Of a DNA stretch of 64,000 nucleotides, positions 11,036 through 23,354 are shown in pieces. A program made the position numbers and the translations under genes. The notes under the pieces were generated by a model. It was not told the DNA's origin. It did not search any database and saw only the letters and a list, made by a program, of their open reading frames with translations. Source of the DNA: Hsuehochloa calcarea (taxonomy: Eukaryota > Streptophyta > Magnoliopsida > Poales > Poaceae); NCBI GenBank assembly GCA_036346395.1, contig CM070604.1, forward strand, positions 5,565,904 to 5,629,903. The letters run 5' to 3'. Every line of letters begins with the position of its first letter. Positions within the stretch are counted from its first letter, which is position 1.

Positions 11036-12800
11036 TGTTGGACCGAAAAGGCGACTAGAGGGGGTGAATAGGAGCACGCCACTTTTTCCCAAATAATGAA
11101 TTCAACACACTTTCACTCTAATAGCTATGATGAAGCTATGAAGATCAATATACCAAGACAATGGAAGACTAGTATTGAATCCAATTAAATCCCTAAGCAA
11201 AATAATTAAAATCAACTAAGATTGCAAACTCACGAAGACGGCGTCGACCTGGACCCAACCGGTCGGACCGATTGCGCGAGTCGACCGCGTGTCTGCGGTC
11301 GGACCGCTCCAAAATCGGTCTAACTGGTGATGATGGGCTCGATCGGCCAACTCGAACCGATCGCAACAAGAAATCACCGATGACGGTTACAATTAGGTGA
11401 AACTTTTGATGCTCAACTCCAATCTTTATGAAACTTTGCACACACCTTCTATATGCTATTGAGGACCTATTCCAATCGAATATTATGATAATTCTTGGAA
11501 CGATCTTGAGCAATTGCCAATTGATTAACAGAAGGTCTAAAACCGGGCAAGAACGAAAACTTGATCCTAAAGCTTGTTCGTGAGAGATTGATAATCAAGA
11601 TGATGCTAGATAGATTCACACATATCACAGCAAGCTAATTCACGTGAAAGAATCAATCACAAACTCGTGGATCAAAGAAAGCCCTAAAATCACGAAATTG
11701 AAAGCAAGAACGAAAGGAGACTTATCTCAAGCAAACCTTGCATAGATTGATTTCGTGATTGATGTTGGATTACATCCACACCATCATGGATCAGTGGACA
11801 ATCAAAGATCACGAAATTCACCACAAACCATCAAGAGCCCTAGCCTCCACCTCAACTCCCCTAAAGACAATTAGGGTTTTGAAACATAAAAGGCGAGGGA
11901 GAAAGGGTGCACCACCACCTCCTCCTATTTATAGTGGAGGCCTAGAACTCCTAGGGTTTGACTCAATTGGGCTCCGTTAAGGCCCACTAACAAATGGGTC
12001 ACACACTGACGCCGCATAGCGCCGTCTTTAACTTTTGACCTAAACCGCTTCACCATGCACCATGGATTTGCCAATAGGTCACCCTTGTCCATCTTATGTC
12101 ACGCTTGAGTCGTTGACCTCACCCGGCATCGTCGATTGTTCTGGACCTCAACTCTCCAAGTCTAGTCCCGATCCTCCTCGCCGTTGACCGTCGTTGACCA
12201 CCAAGCTACCTGCACAACCATAAACAAGCAAACACGAATTCGGGAATAAGTTCTTCACAACTTGACCCATGTTAGTCAAAACATGCATCATGCAAATCAT
12301 ATGCCATGAAACAAATGACTTTGACCTAACAAAACAACATCGCCACGAAGTTGTCGGACGTTCAAGTTATTACCGGTCTGACCGCTCGAGGTGAGCCGGT
12401 CGGACCGCCCCTTGGCCGGTCGGACCGCTCCATGAGCGGTCGGACCGCCTGGGACTTAGCCGAATTTCAACCCCAAAATCGAAACCTTCGAAACTTTAAA
12501 CCAATAGAACTTTTTGGAGACTCCAAAAATCATGAGACCAAGTGCATTGGGATCCCTCACTTGCCTACAACACCTATTTTTGGCCCAGCTCGTTTGACCA
12601 CTTTGGTCATTGCGGTCCGAGCCACATGGCCGGTCCGACCGATTTGGGACCGGTCGGACCGCCGTGCAAGGACCGGTCGGACCGCCCCTGTCTAGTAAGC
12701 CTGTAACTTTATCGAAAATACGTGAAACGACAAACCGTAAACGCCATTGCCAATTGTCACATCATCCTAAGATCTGGAACATATCCCCATGAAATCCACA
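11036..12800 (-). repeat. Right LTR (5' LTR of the Copia element)
   Basis: 1765 bp, colinear with 840-2620. Palindrome clusters lie near 11240-11340, 12369-12450 and 12612-12690. On the minus strand it should contain the promoter that drives the element. Confidence 0.93.
11925..11934 (-). promoter_or_regulatory. TATA box in right LTR
   Basis: Minus-strand CTATAAATAG at the position matching the left LTR. This copy would drive genomic RNA synthesis of the element if it were active. Confidence 0.62.
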
Positions 12801-12805
12801 CCTAG

Positions 12806-13872
12806 ACCAATGGATTAAAAGTTGATACACACAATGGTATCTACGACCTAAACGAACTGATGAGTCCAAACACACATGATGAAATGAAAACATAAAATTT
12901 AATCTCTGACAAGTACAAACTTGTAAGGGATTTTATAAAGATCACAAAAAGTTATTTGTTAAAAAATAAAAAATCAAAAGTGCAAAGTGCAAGTTTTCTT
13001 TTGTTTGTAGCAGAAGTAAGAAAGTACTACTATATAAAATTTTGAATGAAATCTAGGTAAAGCAGTTAATGGTGGGCTCATTCTAACTTCCTTTCACTCC
13101 AAAATGTTTACAGATCTTTGTTAAAATAATGTATAGGGTCATATGCACATGGATCATGAGAACTTTGGCCCAAGCCAAACATAAGAAAAATCAGTGTGGC
13201 AAAACATAAATTTGGTGAGTATTCAATCTAACTCTCCAGATGCCTTCATATCAACAGTTCATGCAAATCAAGATTGTCTATAAACCCAATTAATTATACA
13301 TTGACAGAACAGGAAGACCTCAACCCATTCATCACAAAATTCACAAATTGGTGGCCAGTAAAGCTTCACATGATCGTCAACAGTGCAAACAACCAGCAAA
13401 CAACTGAAATAGTCGTACATATGGAATGTTAGGCGGTAAGATTAATAGATGAACATAATATTAATGACATATAAACATTATAGTAAGACAAAAAAATAGC
13501 TTCAAATATCAACAAAATGATATATATATAGCCAAAATTACATGCAAATCCTTGTTGAGACCATGAAATTGACCAAGAACATGGTTCAGTATCACGTGCT
13601 AAGCAAGTGGGCACTAAACATGGTTCAAAGAGATATGCAAATGCTGAGAATGGAACATTTCAGCTCAAGCAAGAATTGTTACTTTTGAATTGTCATAAAG
13701 TACAAGATGACTTCTTAAACTCTCACACTAATCATGACAGTTGCACCCATTATAATTCCAAATGTCTTTGCTTCATTTTGAATAGCATCTCACATTCTCA
13801 CTGCAATATTCATGCCGAGAAAATATCTTTTTTGGTAACAATATAATTGAATCGATTCTTCATTATTGCGTA
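12806..13872. other. Intergenic, no gene seen
   Basis: AT-rich sequence with no supported gene. Short ORFs (for example 13429-13614 and 13607-13846) match no family I know and lack a coding pattern. Confidence 0.6.
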
Positions 13873-14428
13873 TCTCTACTACTTAAAAATTAGAGTTGTT
13901 GGTAATTCGTTCTCCTATCCATGCCGCGTCCATTGGATTGGCAGCTACCAAGGTCCTAGATTGCGTCATGCGAGAAGCAACCCTAGCGTCTGTGCTGCCC
14001 TCCCTCCCCCCTCTCTCTCTCTCACGCTCCCTAGTCCCCACCCACGCCGTCCACCCTCCCTTTCCTCGCTCTTTACGCTGCATTGGATCAGGTCGCCCCG
14101 ACCTCGTCGATGCCGCCTCTCTCCTCCCATCCTTTCTCCCCCATCTAGCGGCTCACGGTGACGGGCGCACCTGCTTCCTCCTCGCACAACCGATGTGCCC
14201 CCACTTCTCACGCAACTGTTGCACATCACACTTCTCCCCACTCCACACAACCACGTCGCCCCACCCCTACAACCGCCTATCCTCGCATCCGACCGCCATA
14301 TATTTGCACCACTGAGCTCTGATGTCGCAGCGTAGAGGATGGGGACGACGAGGTCGGAGGAACAATGGCGACATGCTAGGGGAATACAATTTTTTTTAAT
14401 CCGTAGCAATGCAAGGGCATCGAACTAA
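13873..14428 (+). mobile_element. Short non-autonomous Helitron with both ends
   Basis: Seen: the 5' end TCTCTACTACTTAAAAAT is preceded by A; the 3' end GCAATGCAAGGGCATCGAACTAA ends in CTAA (a CTRR terminus) and is followed by T. Insertion between A and T, a TC start and a CTRR end are Helitron hallmarks, and the 5' consensus TCTCTACTA is common in grass Helitrons. The 556-bp body is C-rich and codes for no Rep/helicase. The ORFs on both strands here are compositional. Confidence 0.82.
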
Positions 14429-15639
14429 TAAATTAAAACAAATGTGTATGATAATCATCATCATCGTTTGGATTTGGCCCTCCATAATCTCAACCAAAGC
14501 ACTCACTAAGTGCCTTAGATCAAAACTTCAAATTGTCCACAATGACTCCAAACTCCAAAGTAACTACAACACTTGAGCTCTCACAACTCAGAAGCATTTT
14601 TCTTGCTATACAATCCTAATATAAATAATCTTAAGATTGAATTTATCTTCCACTTCATTTTGGCTATCAAATTGCTTTAGTATCGTACTATGTCCTAATT
14701 CCATCCAAGGTATGTGGTCCGGGAAAGTTCGTAGCTCCTTGTATCATTCCAGAAAAAATTTCGGCAACATACGAGGTCTTTTATTTTTTTGGGGGGAATT
14801 AAATTAGAGATTTTGGGCTGCACATATTTCAAGTTCCGAAGAAGCACATCCTTCTGTGCACCTTACATAATCATTATGAATGCACCACAATTTTTTGAAT
14901 ATGCACCACAATTGCCCAAACATGTCTTAGTTATATTTTAAATTCACAATATTCCAATTGAAAATTGGCATTCTATACCAAAAATAATTAGCAAAACAAA
15001 CATCAAATTTCCTTTCTTCTCCCTACTAGTTGAATGCAAGAATCATGAATTAACAGAATGCATTGGAAATACTCCTCGTTCATAAACAAAAAATCGGTTT
15101 CCCCCTCTTTTGAGGCTAACAATCGATCTAATGGAAGGGATAATGGATCACCAGATCATCTCACCACAAAAACAATAGATCAGATAAGGTAGAGAAGAGA
15201 AGAGAAGGCTTGTGAAGTGGGGTATGCTCTATGGCAGTGGACAGCGGGGGGAGGGGGGGGACTCGACGGCAGCGACGGCGGTGGAGAGCCGGGGGAGGAT
15301 GCGGTAGGCAGGGGCGACCCGCAAGAATAGGAAAACTCAGAGCTTGAGGTTGGTCACTCCAATTAAGGCCGAAATGCAAAGCAAGACATGAAGCCACCTC
15401 AAGATTTAGGTAAAATAGGCCACATTGCAAACTCGGGTCGATTTTAAAATCTCAATACATTCCTCAAGAACTCAGAAGGTGATTATTAACAGAGGCAAAA
15501 TTAATAGGGGAAAAGGTTGATCCTCACTGTATAGGATGCTGAGGATGAGGCCGCAAACCACCGCGGACGTGACGACTCACATGAGGGTGGTCCTCAACCT
15601 GCGCTCAGCGGAGAGGACGGAGGTGGGCTCAAGGACTGG
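14429..15639. other. Intergenic, no gene seen
   Basis: No gene recognised. The minus-strand ORF 15161-15430 has a proline-rich tail caused by a G-rich stretch (15240-15300) and is not supported as coding. Confidence 0.55.
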
Positions 15640-16182
15640 GGCTGCCTCTCGCTCTCCCCCACCTCGTCGTCCCCATCCTCTACGCCCCAACATTAGAGCT
15701 CGGTGGGGCAAATGTATGGTGGCGGATGCGAGGAGAGGCAGTTGTAGGAGTGGGGTGGCGTGGTTGGGAGGAGCGGGGGAGTGTGGGGTGCAACGGTTGC
15801 GCGAGAAGTGGGGGGCACAACCGTTGCGCGAGGAGGAAGCAGGCGCGCCTGTGACCGCGAGCCGCTGGACTGGGGATAAATGATGGGAGTAGAGGGCCGG
15901 CGTCGGTGAGGTCAGGGCAACCCGATCCGGCGCGGGCATAGAGAGAGAGAGAGAGAGAGAGGGAGGCAGGCGGCGCGAGTGGGGAATGTGAGAGAGAGAG
16001 GAGAGGGAGGGCGGGCGGGGACTGGGGAGTGTGAGATAGAGGGGGAGGGAGGGCGGCACAGGTGCCAGGGTTGCTTCTCGCACGACACGATCTGGGACCT
16101 CGGTAGCTCGCCGATCCAAGGGACGCGGAAGAGGATAGGAGAACAGATGACCAACAACTCTAATTTTTAAGTAGTAGAGAAT
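15640..16182 (-). mobile_element. Truncated Helitron relative, inverted to 13873-14428
   Basis: The reverse complement of 16150-16180 reads TCTCTACTACTTAAAAATTA, the same 5' end as the upstream Helitron. Similarity continues inward with interruptions to about 15650, where CGTCGTCCCCATCCTCTACG is the reverse complement of a stretch near 14331-14350. The hairpin/CTRR 3' end is absent, so this copy is truncated or has captured other sequence on its left. A perfect (GA)10 run lies at 15941-15960. Confidence 0.68.
15941..15960. repeat. (GA)10 microsatellite
   Basis: Perfect GA dinucleotide run within a purine-rich stretch of the truncated Helitron. Confidence 0.95.
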
Positions 16183-16387
16183 AGATAGATAGCCCTCCCG
16201 CTTGTTTCTTAACAAAAAGCGTGTATCTAGATGCTCGTGCGCGGGGGCAACCAGAGCTACAGGGTGGATCAAAATTAAGTTGTGCGGCGTACTGGCGGCT
16301 AGCGCGTGCACCCGGAATCCGACAGTGAAAAAAAGCGGGCGGTGAGCCGATCGGGCGCACGCGGACGCGACACGTCACGCGCGCTAA

Positions 16388-16703
16388 GGGCATCTCCAAT
16401 TGTGCCATGTTAGCCATCAATTAGCCCTTCCATATCAGCAAAATTATAGGTGGAAGTGAGAGAAGTATGAGAGAGAAGGGAAGTCGTCTTTTCCTCGAAT
16501 AACCATCTCTACACACGAACAATACAAAGTAACTAGTGTATACGAGAGAGGGGTGAAGGGGTGAGAATATTATAAATTTGGCATAAATGTTAGAGGTAAC
16601 TTATTGGAGGTGTTGTCTCTAAATTTGTCTTTCAACGATATAGAGTTGATATAGTAAAATTAAAAATAACACTATTGGATATATTGTAGATATTGGAGAT
16701 GGC
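16388..16703. mobile_element. MITE with short terminal inverted repeats
   Basis: Left end TAAGGGCATCTCCAAT and right end ATTGGAGATGGCTTA are imperfect inverted repeats about 316 bp apart; the inside is AT-rich and non-coding. Flanking TAA/TTA would fit a PIF/Harbinger (Tourist-like) site, but the two flanks are not an identical direct repeat, so the superfamily is uncertain. Confidence 0.62.
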
Positions 16704-17693
16704 TTAAACCGCGCCACGGCATACTCGACGAGGCGACGACGCTCTAGTAATCGTGCGCTGCCGTCATACGCTGCATAGGATGGTTTGACCGAAAATCAAA
16801 ATTTGAAAATTTCAGATTTTAAATTAAAAAAAATTAAATTCAAGCAAAATTCAAACGAAAATGATTTTTGGGGCCGTTTTTGGTTGACTATCTGCCGGTA
16901 ATCAAAACTATGCTTGCGCGTGCTCGCCACGACCACGCCGTGCATGCATGGCGTATACCCGACGCTCCGGCTTGCAGTTGCAGAGGCATGTCGAGATCTC
17001 TTCTGCATGGAAGTCCGAAGCTTGTAAATATATATACTCCCCAATAGGATCGCAACGCAAGTGATCAAATAAAAAATTATGAGAAACAGTACCACTTCAT
17101 TATGTCTGGAAGAACACGTCTCAACATCACTTGACGCTCCTCTCTAAAAAAAAACACCATCAGTTAACACAAACATATAACACTAACAACATTGAGATTT
17201 ATCATCACATGCATAAGTCCAATACATCTCAAGAAAAAAACTATGTCAATATCGAGACAAGCAACAGATTATTAGCTAGCATGCGTTGAGGAAAACCAAA
17301 ATGTACAAACATTAAACCATCGTTAACAAGTTAAACACAATTTACCTATACCATCATCAAAACAGCATACAATCTTAGGGTTTTAGGGCATCATCAAACA
17401 TATGAAGCACCCTCTCTGAAGATCATGCATGCATCCTAATTGATGAATGCCTACTACTCTACACCCCATTCAAGCCATGCTTATTTAGTGATCAATCCAT
17501 GCAAGAGTTAATTAAGCTTGGTTCACAACAAGACATTAATACTCTTCGCATTAAAAAAAAGTACGATCTTTAACCATAGAACAAATTCCTTGCTTGAGTT
17601 CCAACCATTGGACTAATTATCCTCTCACTTCCCAAAGGTGCTCATTGTGGAGACGATCTCATCTCGAGCTCGGAGCTCGGACTCTCAAAGCCC
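16704..17693. other. Region downstream of the MYB-CC gene
   Basis: No separate gene seen. It should include the 3' UTR of the minus-strand MYB-CC gene just beyond 17694; exact polyadenylation cannot be placed. The remainder is AT-rich. Confidence 0.5.
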
Positions 17694-19534
17694 TTACTGC
17701 CCATCGCCTGACATGATCTGCTTCGCCTCATACACGTCGGCGGTCGGGTCCATGACGTCGATGCCTCCCGTCTCCATCATCATCGACGGCGCCATCTGGA
17801 GCTGATCGGCAGAAATCTTTGCCTGCTCTTCACCGGCCCACACCAATGGGCTCTTCTTGCCTACTGACCCAATGCAATTCTCGTTGAATGCCAAGAAGCT
17901 GTCCATTTGCTGCTGCAGTTCCAGGTGTCTCCCTCCATACAAGTGTAGGTCCTGGAGGGAAGGGAAGCTTATAGAGCTACCAATGTCAATGCCTGCTTGG
18001 TTGCCTAGAGATTTGTATCCCCCGGGCCACGTGCCACAATCGCCCGATGCGAGGACTTGGTGTGCTTTCTCCAGGATGGACTGCATGTACTTCCCCTGGG
18101 CCTCAATCCTCATCTGGAGGTGCTTTTGCACCTGCATGTGTAGTCATGCATGCATATACACCAAACTCATGAGTACCACATGGAGTAGAAGGACCAAAAA
18201 AAGTGATGTTTAATAAACTTCCCAAGAATGTTCTTGCAAGCATCGAGTTCAGAACATGTGAACGACAGACATTGCCATATCAGCTGTCAAGTATGTAAAC
18301 TTCCTAAGAACATTCATGCATGCATGCAAAGTTCAGGATCGAGCAACATGTGGAGGAACATGGAGAATGGTAAAGTGCCAAGTAAACTTCCTATGTACGT
18401 ACGTCGGTGTATGTGATTTGCATGCTTAGTTCTCGCTCACCTCAAGTTGCTCATGGAGCCTTCTTTGGACTTCCATCTGCATCGTTAAAGCCTCATTCAC
18501 GTGCACGCTGCGGTTGATTATTAACAACAGAAAATTCTATTAGAAATGTGTTAGCAAGAAGCTTTTTTAAAGACGGTGTTAGCAAGAAGCTTAGGATAAT
18601 GAAGAGTGCATTTTGAAAGAACTAACTAATTAAAGGTATATTTTGTAAAGAAGTCAACTTACTCATTCATGCTTCTTCCCATCATGCCTGAAGAAGAGGC
18701 CGCATTCCGGTGCATCTCCATTGCTGCAGTTGGGAAATGAAGATGACGAATAAAACTTTGGTTGCAAGAATATATAGTTCACCTTTTGAACAAATGCAGT
18801 AATTGCGAAAATCAACTAATCTGCACAATAAGGTTAAGCACATGCATCTAGCTGCTAGCAACGAAAGAGAAACTCACCCACCTAACATGACTGATCAGAT
18901 CATTTAAGTTTAACAATAGCGAAAGGAAGGAAAATACAAACACACATGCATGTGTAAACAAATAAGTTAAAAAGAACACACCAAGATGAACACAAACATG
19001 TTAGTTTAATAAGTAGATCTTATATTTACCATCCTTAACTGAGTGATCGTTGAACTCCTTGTGCTGCTTCCCTAGTCTGAATTTCTGAGGGGAAAAAACA
19101 GCACAGATGAGAGAGAGAGAGAGAGATGCAAAAACCTAATTCTGACCATGCATACGGCTCGGTGCAACTAGAAAACTATCGATATATGTGTACATACCTG
19201 AAGATGGCTCTTGAGATGGTAGAGGGTGAGGCCCTTGACTCCCATAACCCTCATGATAGTCTTTGGAGTTGCCTCTAAGTGAAGTCGGGAGCAATCAATT
19301 AAAATCCATGAAATTCTTATCATCAAGCACTCGTATAAACTCAAACATCTACGTACTGTCTGGCCCTCCGAGCTGGGTGACGGCGTCGACGAAGCGGTCA
19401 TGGAGCTCGATGGTCCACCGGAGGCGGGGCTTGGGGTCGGTGGTGAGGACGAGGCCAGAGTCTCCTTGCATGCACATAGGCCGATCATTTGGGTTAACGG
19501 TGCTAGTACTGGGCTTCTTGGAGGAAGGGAACAT
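17694..19534 (-). CDS. MYB-CC (GARP/G2-like) transcription factor
   Basis: Six exons join in frame to 291 aa: 19357-19534, 19198-19274, 19030-19084, 18663-18723, 18441-18507, 17694-18131; every intron is GT-AG. Residues about 36-89 form the single MYB/SANT-like DNA-binding domain (PRLRWTIELHDRFVDAV ... TIMRVMGVKGLTLYHLKSHLQ). Residues about 126-165 hold the coiled coil typical of MYB-CC proteins, with the LHEQLE motif at 141-146 followed by VQKHLQMRIEAQGKYMQ. Known for the family: nuclear factors that dimerise through the coiled coil; PHR1-type members control phosphate-starvation genes and MYR-type members act in flowering and development. The short N-terminus and the order MYB then CC resemble the PHL/MYR subgroup (inference). 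The glutamine-containing C-terminus is less conserved. The start is the first ATG in the exon that opens the MYB domain. No break is visible. Confidence 0.95.
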
Positions 19535-19740
19535 TCTATTCTCTTAGCTCCTCGCTTTCCCCCTTAAATCTTTCTCTCTCTAGATCTCCTGAGGTAATTC
19601 TCTCTTTTCCCTCTCTGATCTGCTACAGAGTTGGAAGAGATTCAAGAACAAGGAATAGGGTTCTCTCCGCACGCAGAACGAGGACGGTATAGTTGAAGTA
19701 GTAGTACTACCCTTGTTCTATTCTTTCTTGATATATGTTC
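19535..19740 (-). promoter_or_regulatory. 5' UTR and proximal promoter of the MYB-CC gene
   Basis: On the minus strand a purine-rich leader (GA-rich, typical of plant 5' UTRs) precedes the ATG. A TATA-like ATATATCAAG lies near 19724-19735. The start site is not determined. Confidence 0.45.
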
Positions 19741-20699
19741 TCGTCTCTCTTCTCTCTCTCCCTCTACCTCTCCCTCTTTGCTTTAGTTGCTTTGTTTCTC
19801 TCTCTCCCCCCGTGTAGGTCTCTTCCCCCAAGGAGAAAAGCCACAGCCAACTACTCGAAGCCTCGCCGCTGTCCCCTCGCTCACCCTTTGCAAAAGATGA
19901 GAGAGAGAGGCCTATTCAACAAAAAGAAACCGTCAAATTTGTCATGTCTAAGCTTTTTTTTTTGATAGAACTGATTTAAACCCTGGTTTTTCATGCGTGT
20001 TTTACCAGGGAAGTGGCGACAGGTTGTTGACTAAAACCGCACTATATATCATCTGTTTGCGAGTACAACTAATTATGAAGTGTGTTCCAAAAAGCACTAC
20101 TTATGGGTATGTGAGACACAATTAGTTTCCCTTGAGCCCTAGTAGAGGATATAATTAATATCTTCCTTTGTTTTAGAAGTTCTGTGGTTCATATTTTACC
20201 TGGGGAAAAATGATTGCTCATGTATTACTGTAATTAAGATGATGATTGCAATTTGGAAACGTGCTCTATAGTATTGTTCTTCTAGGGATTAGACGACAGT
20301 TCTTTAATTTTACAGCTCATGAAAGTACAACTTAACTGTTATGCATGCCCTAGAGTCGATCTGGTGCATATCAAAGAAAGAAGTTCATACTTTATCATCG
20401 GTGCATAAAATCATCAATAGATCAAGCTATGCATCGACATCAATGCACGGAAAAGGAGTATACTCCTAACACCATCATGTATAAATGATGGCTTTGCAGA
20501 TTGTGAGGGAATTAAAAAGGCAATGCATTTGCATTGAGCCCCGGGAATTGTTAGTTGGCCATGTAGACATCACAAGGCCACCATGCCTCAGTGGAGCCAT
20601 TTTATTGATGGCATATTGACGAGGATTAGGCCACCATGCCTCAGAGCGGAGCCATTGATGGTATATCGACGATGATCTAGTAATTCTATATGTTAATAT
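19741..20699. other. Intergenic
   Basis: No gene seen. The ORF at 19735-19965 is a CT-rich artefact. Confidence 0.55.
20575..20678. repeat. Two-unit tandem repeat of about 52 bp
   Basis: AGGCCACCATGCCTCAG followed by GGAGCCATT-TTGATGG-ATAT-GACGA occurs at 20575-20627 and again at 20628-20678 with small differences. Confidence 0.85.
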
Positions 20700-21395
20700 C
20701 TCATGTACAACTTTAAAGTGTACCCCTCAATATCAATAACGAGGAAGATTATAAACCACTTTATATGGTCGTAAGCTTTTCTACGATCACCTATTAATCG
20801 TAAGTCTTATTACGATCACCACGTGGTCGTAAGCCTTCCTACTACCAGATCAGCTATGACTACCCTATATGGTCAACAAAACTTACAGACATATGGACCC
20901 AATCGACTAGGGACCTTTGTACGTTATGTTTAATACACACATTAATTAATATGTGTTGTTATTCCCTGAGATAATTACACTTATTAAACCTGTCTTTGAC
21001 ATAACTGCAAAGCGGCGTGGAGGGATATATCTCTGACAATAGCCGCCATTCAAACGTGCACATTACATCAAACGCTAAGGTGTCTCTTGACGTGGACAAC
21101 TATCACCCCTTCATGCACGCTATATAAGGAGTAAACTCGGTGAACAGAGGAAGAAGACAGAGAAGAGATTCGACAAGCGACAACAAAATACAGAAGCCAT
21201 GAAGTCCTAGTTTTAGTGACTTCCTTCTTGTTGTAAACACAATCTATACAGTAACACAGGAGTATAGTTATTATTCTCTCTGGAAAAGGCCTTAGCTTGT
21301 ATAAAATTCATGTATCCTTTCATGTGTGGTTTTGTTCTAGGAGAGCCCCCAGCATTCATTCATAAGATCGATACTAATCCATAGACAGTTGGCAT
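20700..21395 (+). mobile_element. Probable Ty3/Gypsy 5' LTR relic
   Basis: Contains TATA (CTATATAAGG near 21120), a leader, and then TTGGCATTGTCTGTGGGGAG near 21391, which looks like a decayed primer-binding site of the TTGGCGCC type directly before gag. Short inverted units based on GGTCGTAAGC and TACGATCACC lie at 20766-20845. No second LTR is in the window, so the left boundary is a guess. Confidence 0.5.
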
Positions 21396-21467
21396 TGTCT
21401 GTGGGGAGACTCCTATTTCTCCTTTCCTTTTTGATAAATTGTCTTTATTGTCAACACTAATACTTTC

Positions 21468-23354
21468 TTGGTAGGAGAGTGGAAGGAGGATAATTTCTTC
21501 GATTTGGAATACTACGCAGGACTCGACATGGATGCCTGCTATGAGTACGAGCAGAGCATCATTTCGTTCGATGACAATGCTGGTTCTAGGGATCTTTCAT
21601 CAGACCCAGGGTACCGTGCCATCCAAGAAGCAAGACTCCAAGAAGCGGGACTGGGGTTGCTTCCCATCACGCACCCACTTCGGGCTCTCGTGGTGATGCG
21701 AGAATACCTCCGGTGACAATCAGGATCTCCATATTCATGAGTATGGCCGAAATCCTAGAAGTGATCGCTCTCCACCGAGACACGCTCTGGCTGACTCAGA
21801 TATTGATGATCCTGAAACCGCTAGGAGAAGAAGAATTGCTACCCAGAGATCCTTACCTAGGCACACCCAATACAAGTCGGAGGAAGCTCAAGAACTTTAA
21901 CGAATCAATGACCTGATCGAAAACCCGGCTCAAGAGCTTAGAGAAGCGCCAAGCTACGACCTCTTTGCTTAAGAGATCACACGAAGACTTCGGGACACAT
22001 TAGTCAGGCTCGAGCGGAATCGAGAACACCATCCTGGAAATTGTACCAGGATAACTCCATCGAATCCCAGTCATTCGAACGACTCACCTCGTGGAGAACA
22101 ACATAACCACATGATCTGGTCGATCTCCCAAAAATGACCGTAGAGTTCCACGAACAACTGATGATCGACAAACTCCTAGGGGAGGTGGTCGTTCACCACT
22201 TCTTCCAAGAAATCTACACCACAGATGGAATACGAGTATTAACCCCGTAGGGCTGAGATCTATGATAGATCTGGTCCATTTACCACGGGTATCGTCGAGT
22301 ACGATCATGTGGTGATGTCAACCCCTATTTTCCACAAAGAAGGCGTTATGATATCAATCGGATGTCAGCCCTTTTCACTTGACTTTCGAGCAGTTCGCTG
22401 GCCGCCCCTGTTCCGGCAAGTGAACATGAAGAAGTTTGATGGGTCACAAAATCCTATCAAATTTCTTCAAATCTATAACGCAGCAATTCGAGCAGTAGGA
22501 GGAGAGTATGTCATGACCAACTACCTTTATACTATGCTCGAAGGATCTACTCGATCGTGGCTATTAAATCAGTCATAAGAGTTGATCTATTCATGGTAGC
22601 ACCTCTTCGGCCTACTGCCAGTGAACTTTCAAGGCACTTACAACTGCCTTGGAAAGGAGGATGACCTGCATAGAATGCAATAGAATTCTCACAAGACTCT
22701 ACACAAATTTATCAGACATTTTAGTCAGGTTCGCAATTCAATTCTTAAAGTTTCTAACTCTTATGTCATTAGGGCATTCAAGCAGGGAGTTTACAATCGA
22801 AGAATCACAAAGGATATTTCTCTAAATCCTCCAACTACCATCACCAAGCTCTTCAAGATGGCCGACCGTTATGTAACTGCAGCAGAAGCAGTTGAGTGGA
22901 ATCGCACGATTGATCGTGACGATAAGGACACAAGAGGAGTGGGTGAAGGTCATAAGAAGAAAGATAAAAGGTGAGAAATCTAAGAGCAAGACTACAGACC
23001 AAAAATCTTAAGTCAAAAGCTCTAAGGGGGTCTTAGCCATGAGCGACAAAGTGCCTCGGAGCACCAAACCATACTCTGACTAGAGCAAAGGTAAACACCC
23101 CGAACGGAAGGATGACAAGCCCAGGTGGTTTCCTTTTCACAAAAAATAAGAACACGACCTTCATAGCCACTGAGTTTTCAGCGAAAACTCGAGGATTACT
23201 ACTCCGACAAAGGACCGCTTCCTACACTAGAAGAGGTGGGACAAACGAGTGGTCAAAAATAGTCGAATGATGATGAGGAGATGTTGTTTCAAGATTCAAC
23301 ACACATCATTGATCACATCTATGGGGTATCTTCAACATATGAATCGAAATGACA
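21468..23354 (+). pseudogene. Decayed Ty3/Gypsy gag
   Basis: Frames at 21468-21716 and 22309-22578 plus later fragments show gag traits: FDGSQNPIKFLQIYNAAIRA, then a W-rich stretch, and near 22860-22950 the C-terminal gag sequence LFKMADRYVTAAEAVEW. Stops and frameshifts interrupt it, and no protease or pol follows because a CACTA element starts at 23355. I infer a 5' half of a Gypsy element truncated by that insertion or by later rearrangement. Confidence 0.72.

Larger units (their letters stand above)
840..12800 (-). mobile_element. Full-length Copia LTR retrotransposon, SIRE/Maximus-like
   Basis: Seen: two long direct repeats (840-2620 and 11036-12800), each starting TGTTGGACCG and ending ATCCACA, flanked by an identical 5-bp target duplication CCTAG (835-839 and 12801-12805). 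The element reads on the minus strand: primer-binding site inside the right LTR, then gag, protease, integrase, RT, RNase H, a long non-coding 3' part and a polypurine tract beside the left LTR. The domain order with integrase before RT is diagnostic of Copia. The 1.8-kb LTRs, long 3' spacer and LTR end of the form GAATAG-G7 suggest the SIRE/Maximus lineage (inference). All genes are broken by frameshifts and stops, so it is not autonomous. An internal 1.1-kb segment is duplicated. Confidence 0.95.

Noticed and set aside
13966..14409. 147-codon minus-strand frame in the Helitron
   Set aside because: Overlaps a plus-strand frame of similar length; no family traits; lies inside a non-autonomous element.
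15577..16311. 244-codon minus-strand frame
   Set aside because: Low-complexity Pro/Ser/Leu sequence from GA-rich DNA of the truncated Helitron; crosses the element end.
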